The notes beneath the pieces were generated by a model. The model searched no databases, was not told where the DNA came from, and saw nothing but the letters and a program-made list of their open reading frames with translations. The position numbers and the translations under genes are program-made. A stretch of DNA of 64,000 nucleotides from Atrina japonica (Eukaryota > Mollusca > Bivalvia > Pterioida > Pinnidae). Numbering within the stretch: position 1 is the first letter of the stretch; every line of letters begins with the position of its first letter. The DNA lies in NCBI GenBank assembly GCA_030159075.1, contig BROG01000076.1:1662820-1726819 (forward strand). The letters are read 5' to 3'. Positions 57,401 through 64,000 of the stretch are shown here, piece by piece.

Positions 57401-60400
57401 TGTATATCACTTTTTTGTTATTTCATATCAATCTAAGTAGTAAAAAAGTAAAGATTTTTATTTTTTAAAAAAAGCACAGCTAATGCCTCTTTTATAAGGA
57501 TTACATGTAGGAAAGTAAAATAAAAATTTTCCAAGATGATTTAAAAAATAAATTCATTTGTCATTTTACAGGCCTCTGGAAAGATATTGCATTGGAAGAC
57601 AGTGTATGGCTTGCTTTTGGATGCCACCCTAAAAGTGCCACAGAATTCACACCAGTGGCAGAGGAGGGACTCAAACAATGTCTAAAACACAACAAGGTCG
57701 TAGCTTTAGGAGAAATTGGTCTGGATTATTCTGGTTCGTAAGTAGTACAATGTCAAGGTCATGGAATATTAGATCCACCTGTGTACCAAAGTGTCCTGCA
57801 AGACAACCCAATGATTTAGGAACTCTTATTGTTTTTCATATAAAGACAAGTTACATCTATCAATCATAATTTTCAATCAAACTGATTTATCTGTCCCGGG
57901 GGGTGGAGGGAGACTATTACTGGCAAAAGCAGATTTATTTATGTATGTTTAAAGGAGCATTAGCTATGTTTTCCTCAAAAAATTATTTCAATCTTTAGCT
58001 CACATAATTCAAAGGCTCATTTGAGATATTGTGATCACTCCTCGTCCCTCCATCCGCCCGTCCGCCCATCTGTAAACTTTTCATATTTTTTGACTTCTTC
58101 TCTGAAACCACAGAAGGGATTTGATGAAACTTGACAGGAAGCAAGTGCTCAAGGTCATCTACCAAGTTTGTTCATTTCGGCCAGGTGAATCCAGGGTTGG
58201 GCAAAAGAAGCTCCAGGGGGTACCCCTCTTTAGATACCTTCTCCTCCAGAACTGCTGCATAGATTAAAAAACTAATTGTATCGGAATGATCTACATAGAT
58301 ATATGATTCAAGTTTGTTAATTTTATAGAAATCGTGAAAAAAAAATTTGACATGTTTTTGACTTCTTTTTAGGTCACCTGAGCCAAAGGCTTCAGGATGG
58401 CCTATTACAATCGTCTTTTGTCTATCGTCGTCTCGTTAACAATTACACATTACCATAATGCTGAAAAAATCCCAAACAAACTTGAATATAAATAAAAAAT
58501 GTTTTCATTCTATATACAAGGGGAAAAGAGAGAATCATTGCTGGAAAAAATAAACTTAAATGTTCACGATAAATATTTTCCTCATTACAGTTTCAGACAA
58601 CATGAAGAACAGCAGAAAGTTGTTTTCCGGAGACAGATTCAGATTGCATTGGACATCAATAAGCCTCTGGTGATACATTGTCGAGATGCTGAAGATGACT
58701 GCCTCGAGATACTAATTGAGGTGAGATTATACGGGGATTATCCACACTATTTTGGAAATTGGGCCTGCTTAGGCCTTTTTAATTGGGAATTTTAGCAACA
58801 TTTAATTAAAATTGGGAAATCTGAAATACAAAAAAAAAAAAAAAACCGGAGGGCTGCATTAATTATTCATAATTAAAAGAAATTATGATACCGTATATAC
58901 TTGATTATAAGTAGAATTTTTTACTATAAAAAAATAGTCAAAATGTTGGGGGGGGGGGGGGGTTGACTTATATGAGGGTCAACTGAAAACAAAAATCTAC
59001 TTGTGAAAAAATATTGGAGTTTGCTTTTGAATAATGCTTTACAGGAATAACTCTTCTTGATGTGTTATATATACTTCGACCTGGGACTATCTTTGTATCA
59101 ACTTATGTAATTAACATCAGAGCACACAGGCTTGCTGTTTGTCTGTAAAGTCAATTCTTAACTAGCTTCAAAAATGCCCCTATTGTTTTCAGTTGAAAGT
59201 CGAGATATATGTACTCGTGAGGGCTTCTTTTAACTTACATGGTCAGCTTTAAGAAGTTATTTTTTATAGTGTGTCCCATGTATTAAGGGACTGTTTCAAA
59301 ATATTTTTTTTATTATTTGGAGACAATATTCAAACATGGTACATCAGAAACTCAGCATCACTTTAAAATAATTAGTTGTCACTAGATGATATACATTGTG
59401 TATCAAACACAAGAGTATCATCAAGTCTATGTATCTACTAGAAATAATCAAGCCTCTACAAATTACTTACAAGCAGGTCAAAGCTAAGTGCATCAAATTC
59501 TGGAGTTCAAAATGGGGGTCGACTTATATGCAAGATCGACTTATAAGCAAGTATATACGATACATTTTTTGATTTTAGATAATTCAAAAAGTGTACGAGA
59601 TACAGAGATAAAACATAGATCAAAATGTTTGTCAGTATTCATACTTTATAAAGATACTGTCATATCTTGAGTAATGTGTCATTGCCACCTGTACAGGTGA
59701 AAACCCTGTATGACAATTACACATTTGCAATGATGAGTCAGAGAAACAACTTTAGTTGTGCGTAGCACTGAGTGCCTATTAATGGCAGTAGAACGATAGT
59801 TGTGTGTAGCAGTCTAAGGGTTAATACCTGGATATTTCCAATTCATGTTTGGCACGTATTAAAATGAAAGTAATGGTAAAGATGGTACATTTAAACACCC
59901 CCTCCCCCTGTTTATTTTTCACAATTTCCGCCTTTTAAAAATGAGAGGGCGAATTTAGAATGAAGGTGAAAATTTCATGCTGAATCATTAAAGCATGGAC
60001 ATACATTGTCATGATTATGACTATTTAAGGCAAATTTAAGATAGAATGAAAAGTAGTTCTGTCACAAAAGGGCAAAAATGACGCGAAAACAGGTAAATAG
60101 TGTATCAAGTGATACCAGAAATTTTTACACTGACTGTTTCATTTGACTTATTATCTAGACATAATGACATCATTGTTTCTTCTTCAGTAATGTCATGTCA
60201 ATATCCAAAATATTTATCATGCAGGACTTTGGTAATAATTTAAGCAAATGTTTTTCATCCCTTCACAGATGGTACCGAAGAACTACAAAATCCACTGCCA
60301 CTGTTTTACAGGGGATTATCATGGTGCCCGGAGGTGGATGAATACGTTTCCTAACTTATATATCGGGTTGACTCCAGTTGTCACCTACAAGAGGGCAGCA

Positions 60401-61911
60401 CCATCACACAATGTAGCACGGTTTATTCCACTGGAGAAACTTCTTCTGGAGACAGATGCTCCTTATTTTATACCTAGGAAGGTGAGATGGTACATGTAAA
60501 TATTGAATTCATGTGAAGTACTGTGTAGATGTTTAGTCAGAGGTATACCTGGGCAAAACTCAATGATTACTGTACATTGCATATATATCAAGATACAGGC
60601 ATTTTGACTATGCTCACCTCTGACTGTATTGATTATAGAAATTTTCAGCTTTTTTTTTTTAAAAAACTTGGAAAACTTTATGTCATATTCCCAGTTTCAT
60701 TGACATTGTAAGTGGTCTCCATCACTAAATCCATCTTTAACTTGGGTTGTTACTGAAAAGATTTAAGTGGGAGAGCGTTAATTATTCACCCTTCAGCTGG
60801 TATCATGACCTTTGACCTTGTGACCTATTTAATCCATTTGACCTTAGTATTAGTCAACATTTTAGTATCTGAGATGCTAAGTTGTCTTCTGACAACTGTT
60901 GTTTTTATTTTATACTCAACAAATTTTCACTTTTAAGATGATGTCCCAATTTTAATGGTGGTGGCTTTATAATGCTTCTGAAAAAAGACTGCTGACTTTC
61001 TGTACTTTGTCAAACATCTTCACATAATTAGGTTAGGTTTCTGCAAGGCTACAAATAAAAGTCAGAATGTCCCTATTTAAGAACTGGACAGATATTATAT
61101 CTTGTTAGAGTTGTACTCTCAGAGTCCTTCAAAATACGATCATCTTACCGTATATTATATGCATGACTGATTCTGATATGATTTTTGTCCAGATTATGAT
61201 GAAAATACTAATTTGTAAAATGATGATGTCTGCATCAAATTTATTGCATTAACTTATTCACCCCTAAAGACACATTTGGACTGGCCAAAGTCATTGATTT
61301 ACAGAAGAGTCCATTGTTTTTCAGGGGTTGATGAGTTAAACTTTGTTTTTTTTTTTAGTTTTGAAATGCAATGCTTGGCAATTTGTTCAAATCACCTTTA
61401 GTGTTTTTTGTTTGTTAAGGCCTGAAGTCACAGGAATAAAAAGCAACAAGTTTGTGATGTTGCATCTTTTGTACCTAAAGTACAAAGTGGAACCTTACTA
61501 TTAAGAACACCTAGCTGACTGACACAGATTGATCTGACTGGAGAGGTGGCACTTATCCACTATTTATTTCAAAATTTTCAAGAGACTTGGTGTTTGAAGT
61601 CTTAAATGCAAAGGGATCTCTCAAGTGAGTTGGTACGGTATTTAGGCGAGTTTCTACTGTAATTGCTGAATGCGGAATGGGACATAATTTGACGATGGGT
61701 AGACTAAGAGATTTTTGAAAACTTGTTCCATCGATCGAGTCACTGATACATTAACTTTGTTATTTTGTAGGTACCAAAGAATGAGATGGCATTTTCCCAC
61801 CCAGGAATGGCAATAACTGTAGCAGAACAGGTGGCTTATTTCAAAGGTTGCTCTGTACAAGAGGTGTTAGTAGCTTGTCGACAGAATACAAGGGATATGT
61901 ATGGCATCTGA
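48223..61911 (+). CDS. TATDN2: TatD-family nuclease, TATDN2-like (about 1000 aa)
   Basis: Metal-dependent nuclease of the TatD family. Exons: A from 48223 (donor unresolved), B 49084-49960, C 51131-51240, D 52355-53587, E 57572-57737, F 58591-58720, G 60269-60481, H 61771-61911. B to H join in frame with GT-AG junctions to give 955 residues. The first two thirds is polar and probably disordered, rich in Ser, Asn, Lys and Pro. The TatD domain starts near KYIDSHCHLDF in exon D. All family metal residues are visible: HxHxD (DSHCHLD), Glu in ALGEIGLDY (E), His in VIHCRDA (F), His in IHCHCFTG and Asp in LLETDAPYF (G). Exon H ends NTRDMYGI then TGA. The long N-terminal extension before a TatD domain is the layout of TATDN2, while TATDN1 and TATDN3 are short. 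The domain order and end match a complete gene; only the 5' end is uncertain. TatD proteins act as 3'-5' DNA/RNA exonucleases, and a nuclear genome-maintenance role for TATDN2 is known from vertebrates. Confidence 0.88.
48880..48965 (-). mobile_element. Fragment of the hairpin-ended repeat family
   Basis: AGAGCCAAATTCTCAAGTGA and GGCTTTGCTCAGGTGAGCA resemble terminal hairpins of the Helitron-like family at 55.45 and 58.37 kb. Lies in the intron between exons A and B. Confidence 0.4.
49084..49960 (+). CDS. TATDN2: TATDN2-like exon B
   Basis: A long exon encoding about 291 residues of Ser/Asn/Thr-rich sequence, with no recognised domain. It ends at SCA-type codons TCA AG before donor GTATAA; the open frame past this point to 50108 is intron. 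Acceptors at 49083 and 49106 are both in frame-compatible positions. Confidence 0.75.
50086..50312. mobile_element. MITE with internal triplication, TATDN2 intron
   Basis: Starts GCATTGAAACTTGTATAAAG and ends near GTAGGATTTTCTGTC. A unit AAGTTAGAGACAC is repeated three times near 50130-50170. Same family as 7901-8077. Confidence 0.7.
50608..50990 (-). repeat. Two tRNA-like SINE copies (minus)
   Basis: Each minus-strand copy has a tRNA-like block: TAGCTCGATCGGTAAAGCAC and GTTTGAATCCAAGTAGAGGC in the one at 50855-50965. A near copy lies at 50615-50710. Both start with the inverted motif CTACTAGCTTGAGCTAGTGG. The linker carries GTCCCAACGTGGGCG, also the 3' end of the tRNA-Lys-like sequence at 44.9 kb. 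Confidence 0.55.
51131..51240 (+). CDS. TATDN2: TATDN2-like exon C
   Basis: 110 nt encoding FPGFQANSPGSCFVPPAVSP and following residues. It enters in phase 2, leaves in phase 1 and is followed by a GTAAGG donor. Tandem repeats begin about 100 bp later. Confidence 0.75.
51340..52110 (+). repeat. 27-bp tandem array, TATDN2 intron C
   Basis: Units built on CAGGATCTCTGTATATAGGG plus GAGGGGC, degenerate, with higher-order duplication (51640-51800 resembles 51830-52000). The Tyr-rich open frames on both strands are repeat artefacts. Confidence 0.92.
52355..53587 (+). CDS. TATDN2: TATDN2-like exon D
   Basis: A 1233-nt exon. Its first part is Lys/Glu/Asn-rich, with coiled-coil-like LENRIKEMKRRKVEDLQRLK, followed by a Ser/Pro-rich stretch. 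It closes with the start of the TatD barrel, KYIDSHCHLDF and CIAVFCSPGSF. Donor GTAAGT; a MITE starts 7 bp beyond the donor GT. Confidence 0.9.
53597..53777. mobile_element. MITE starting beside the exon D donor
   Basis: Starts TACAGTGAAACCTGCATAGA and ends GGCAGGTTCTACTGTA. It begins 10 bp into the intron, leaving GTAAGTTAA intact. Confidence 0.8.
53908..54092. mobile_element. Diverged MITE, GGCCACCTGTATAAAGG type
   Basis: Contains CACTAAAGGCCACCTCTGTA at the left and GGCCTTTATAGACAAGTTTG then ACTGTA at the right, so the ends are partly inverted. Related in layout to 25989-26171. Confidence 0.5.
54193..54420 (+). repeat. SINE, GGGGCCTCTGTGGCCAAGTG family
   Basis: tRNA-like head GGGGCCTCTGTGGCCAAGTG GTTAGAGCATTG, then a body with AAGCTGATCTTTCTGAGAAA and GTTTGCCAGTTTACTTGTGG, then ACCATAAAAAACTGGCC. 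Most complete copy here; others are at 10.80, 22.78, 23.47 and 62.43 kb. Confidence 0.75.
54570..55060 (+). repeat. 53-60 bp tandem array with B-box-like unit
   Basis: About nine units built on AACTGTCATGTTTAAACTGT, TTCAAGTATGCCCTGGTAGG and GATTTGAACCCAG. On the minus strand CTGGGTTCAAATCCCTA resembles a tRNA B box, so the array may have grown from a SINE head. Confidence 0.85.
55452..57153 (-). mobile_element. 1.7-kb Helitron-like element, TATDN2 intron D
   Basis: The left edge TTAGGTCATCTGAGACAAAA and TCTCGGGTGACCTA is the family's terminal hairpin, followed inward by a GTCCATAATCGTCCGTTGTG segment. The right edge TTAAGGCCCATGGGTCTTTT is the palindromic other end. So it is the reverse orientation of 28150-30326. 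Interior blocks repeat (CCATATATTTTCT near 56404, 56511 and 56645). Open frames inside are not genes. Confidence 0.6.
57154..57571. other. Intron DNA, nothing recognised
   Basis: AT-rich intron sequence before exon E. A phrase GGGGCATTAGCTGTGTTTGC near 57217 recurs as GGAGCATTAGCTATGTTTTC near 57953, so part is a dispersed repeat. Confidence 0.4.
57572..57737 (+). CDS. TATDN2: TATDN2-like exon E
   Basis: 166 nt encoding VWLAFGCHPKSATEF and VVALGEIGLDYSG, with the metal-binding glutamate of the TatD family. Confidence 0.92.
57994..58460 (-). mobile_element. Two truncated Helitron-like ends in tandem
   Basis: 57994-58370 begins TTAGCTCACATAATTCAAAG and contains CCGCCCGTCCGCCC. 58371-58460 begins TTAGGTCACCTGAGCCAAAG then TATCGTCGTCTCG. 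Both are the hairpin-plus-GTCGTC end of the family, on the minus strand, lacking the other end. Confidence 0.55.
58591..58720 (+). CDS. TATDN2: TATDN2-like exon F
   Basis: 130 nt encoding FRQHEEQQKVVFRRQIQIAL and KPLVIHCRDAEDDCLEIL, containing the active-site histidine. Ends in phase 0 at donor GTGAGA. Confidence 0.92.
58889..59572. mobile_element. 684-bp TIR element, TATDN2 intron F
   Basis: The left end TACCGTATATACTTGATTAT and right end ATAAGCAAGTATATACGATA are inverted repeats with TA at the outer edges. Inward, GTTGACTTATATGAGGGTC and GGGGTCGACTTATATGC are also complementary in layout. A 14-bp G run lies at about 58948. No transposase frame. Confidence 0.75.
59573..60268. other. Intron DNA, nothing recognised
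   Basis: No exon or clear repeat was found between the TIR element and exon G. Confidence 0.4.
60269..60481 (+). CDS. TATDN2: TATDN2-like exon G
   Basis: 213 nt encoding IHCHCFTGDYHGARRW, NLYIGLTPVVTYKRAA and LEKLLLETDAPYFIPRK. It holds the last His and Asp of the metal site. Ends in phase 0 at donor GTGAGA. Confidence 0.93.
60482..61487. other. Intron DNA, little recognised
   Basis: Intron G. A phrase around 61249-61340 (CACCCCTAAAGACACATTTG, CAGGGGTTGATGAGTTAA) matches, in reverse, phrases in ACY1 introns (12.37-12.46 kb), so it is a dispersed repeat. Confidence 0.4.
61488..61661. mobile_element. MITE, GTGGAACCTTACTATTAAG type
   Basis: Starts TACAAAGTGGAACCTTACTA and ends GCGAGTTTCTACTGTA; same type as the half copy at 17344-17450. 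It ends about 110 bp before exon H. Confidence 0.6.
61771..61911 (+). CDS. TATDN2: TATDN2-like exon H (terminal)
   Basis: 141 nt encoding VPKNEMAFSHPGMAITVAEQ and VLVACRQNTRDMYGI then stop, the family's C-terminal helix region. Confidence 0.92.
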   Translation, partial: VPKNEMAFSHPGMAITVAEQVAYFKGCSVQEVLVACRQNTRDMYGI

Positions 61912-62038
61912 GCAGATTGAAAAAAAAAATCAGTTAATATGTATCATAGTGTTTTGTTGATTAATTTTGTCATGGAGAAAGAATTCTCTTATCTTTTAAA
62001 ATATTACAAAGTTTAATTCTACATATTCCAGCATTCAA

Positions 62039-62044
62039 AATAAA
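62039..62044 (+). promoter_or_regulatory. Poly(A) signal of the TatD gene
   Basis: AATAAA 128 nt after the stop codon, the first such hexamer downstream. Confidence 0.6.
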
Positions 62045-62172
62045 ATGATATATTTATATTTTTTATTTACAATATTTTTTCCCAAATTAAAATGTTGATT
62101 CCAGTGTTGTCTGATATTTCTCCTTTTTTCTAATTGTGCATCACTTAAAGTTGAGCAAAGTCTGTCTGTTAA

Positions 62173-62343
62173 ACATATCTTGAAAAACCATTCTCACAAG
62201 AGACCACCTGTGTTCTGAGACCACACTACAAAACCACTTGGTTAAATAATCCTTCAAATAAAACCTCTATTGAGAGACCACCTGTCTTGAGAGACCACAT
62301 TTCAGTGGTAAGTGGCATGGTTTCTCAAGACAAATTTCACTGT
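62173..62343. mobile_element. MITE, GAGACCACCTGTCTTGAG family
   Basis: The interior GAGAGACCACCTGTCTTGAG and right end AAGACAAATTTCACTGTT mark the CAGTGGAACC family; the left terminus is decayed. Confidence 0.6.
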
Positions 62344-62431
62344 TGAAGGAAAAATTGGTATAAGATATTTCTATATTATCATTGATAACAAAATTTTGTT
62401 GACTGCAACCATGTCTCATCAAATTGTCACA

Positions 62432-62640
62432 CGGTCCCCCATGGTCAAGTAGTTAGAACATCGTGCTTTAAAACAAGAAGTCTCTCACTTCTGGTCAGTG
62501 CAGGTCCGAGCCCAGCTGGAACCTAAGCTGATTTTTGTGAGAAAGTTTGCCAGTTTACTTGTGAAAGGCCAGTGGTCTATTCCCAGGTAACCAGACCATT
62601 AAAAATTGGCCAACATTTAACACTAATCAGGATTCCAAAA
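62432..62640 (+). repeat. SINE, GGYCYCCATGGTCAAGTAG family
   Basis: Head GGTCCCCCATGGTCAAGTAG TTAGAACATCG, then AAGCTGATTTTTGTGAGAAA and GTTTGCCAGTTTACTTGTGA. Same layout as 54193-54420. Confidence 0.7.
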
Positions 62641-62792
62641 TTCAAATTGTCCATATTTCAACTTCTGCCTTGTCATTGATTTATCATGCACATAACTGGT
62701 CAAGTATGGATGCTACGGAATATTTTATTTTATATATCTTATATCTTTATTTATTTGAAAATTGTTTGCTGACTGAGGAAAAGTAGAATTAT

Positions 62793-63010
62793 TATAGTGG
62801 AACCTAAAAAGCGGTAGTCTACAGCAGAAATCGGTAGAGTTAACATGTCTGCCACACCATCAGACACTGAAATGTGGTCTCTCAAGACAGGTAATCTCTC
62901 AAAACAGATTTTATTATAAAGGATTATTTAACCAAGTGGATTTCAGAATATGGTGTAAAAAGACAGGTGGTCTTTCTTCAGGGTGGTCTTTCAAGACAGA
63001 ATTCACTGTA
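62793..63010. mobile_element. MITE, CAGTGGAACC family
   Basis: Starts TATAGTGGAACCTAAAAAGC and ends CAAGACAGAATTCACTGTA. It carries an extra segment near the left end. Confidence 0.6.
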
Positions 63011-63469
63011 TTGACTTCCAAGCATTATTAGTCCACTAACGGTGAAATTGGGATGTGTGAGTGAGTGAGGAGACTATTAGTTTTGTCCGAGTCTGCCAGT
63101 TCTTCCATCCATCAGTCAATCCGGTCAAGGTTTTGGCAAAAGTTTTGTGATTGCACACCATTCACTTAATGATGGTTTCACAGGCAGGGGACTTGTATTT
63201 ATTCCTAAGAACTCTCAGATGACTTGTTTTCGTATAAATGTTGAATTTGATTGGCGTTTGGTGACAAATATAGATCATACTGGGTAAAGTGGTCATATAT
63301 CTACATTTTGTAAAATTCATTATATATAACTCCAAATCTAAAATCAATGCTGTCCAGTTATAATATGTTCTAAATGTACCTGCATGTACAGTGAAAATAT
63401 TTGTGAATGTTGGTTTGTACTTCTGTACCATTAGCATTTCGATTCAAATCTAATTTGTAAAAGAATGTT

Positions 63470-64000
63470 GAATTCAAGATCCAGATATTGTAAAAAATTC
63501 CTACTTTTTGGGTCATTATGAAATCCAGAACTGGTTAAAATATTCCTACTTTTGGGGTCATTATTGAAATCCAGAGCTGGTTGAAATAATCCTACTTTTG
63601 GGGTCATTGTGAAATCCAGAACTGGTTAAAATATTCCTATGCTTAAGGTGATTATGTAAATCCAGAACTGAATAAAATATTCCCACTTTTAAGGTGATTA
63701 CATGCATTAAATCCAGAACTTATTAAAATATTCCTACTTTTGGGGTGATTAATGAAATCCAGAACTGGTCAAAATATTCCTATGTTGTAAGTGATTATTT
63801 AAATCCAGAACTGATTAAAATATTCTTACTTTTAAGGTGATTATTGAAGTCCAGAACTGGTTAAAATATTCCTACTTTTGGGGTCATTATTAAATCCAGA
63901 ACTGGTTAAAATATTCCCACTTTTGGAGTAATCATTGATATCCAGAACTGGTTAAAATATTCATTCCTACTTTTGGAGTGATTATTGATATCCAGAACTG
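63470..64000 (+). repeat. 46-bp tandem array running off the window
   Basis: About 11 degenerate units built on TTATTGAAATCCAGAACTGG, TTAAAATATTCCTACTTTTG and GGGTCA. The array is cut by the window end. Confidence 0.92.

Overview
The window is eukaryotic: spliced genes with GT-AG introns, a short interstitial (TTAGGG)n-type tract, and dense SINEs, MITEs and tandem arrays. The repeat families (tRNA-headed SINEs with AAACAAAC-type tails, repeats opening with ACAAGAGGCCC and closing in a GGTCACC/GGTGACC hairpin, elements bounded by TACAGTGRAACC) point to a lophotrochozoan, most likely a bivalve mollusc. Species assignment is inference. The DNA looks AT-rich, and most of the window is intron or repeat.

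Layout. 1-8.6 kb: no gene recognised; two SINEs, a 21-bp tandem array and a decayed LINE reverse transcriptase. 8.6-32.1 kb, minus strand: a complete aminoacylase-1 (ACY1) gene, reconstructed as 16 exons encoding about 400 aa with all metal-site residues present. Its introns hold many MITEs, two 38-bp tandem arrays, SINEs and Helitron-like repeats. 33.4-43.4 kb: a large inverted duplication. Arms at about 33.4-35.2 kb (+) and 41.2-43.4 kb (-) each carry the same two-exon gene of unknown family (184 and 186 aa), transcribed toward each other across about 6 kb of repeat-rich DNA. Promoter, splice sites, coding sequence and poly(A) signal are shared. 44-47.4 kb: a GA tract, a MITE, a tRNA-Lys-like sequence with a deletion, and otherwise little. 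47.4-61.9 kb, plus strand: a TATDN2-like TatD nuclease gene with a long disordered N-terminal region and an intact TatD metal site spread over exons D-G. 62-64 kb: MITEs, a SINE and a 46-bp tandem array running off the end.

There is no operon-like linkage. ACY1 is a cytosolic N-acyl-amino-acid hydrolase and the TatD gene a metal-dependent nuclease, with no evident shared pathway. The most unusual parts are the inverted gene pair, with three SOX-type motifs, a TATA box and a palindrome kept in both promoters, and a 30-40 bp palindromic micro-element with 7-bp target duplications, one of which has an empty site in the paralogous arm.
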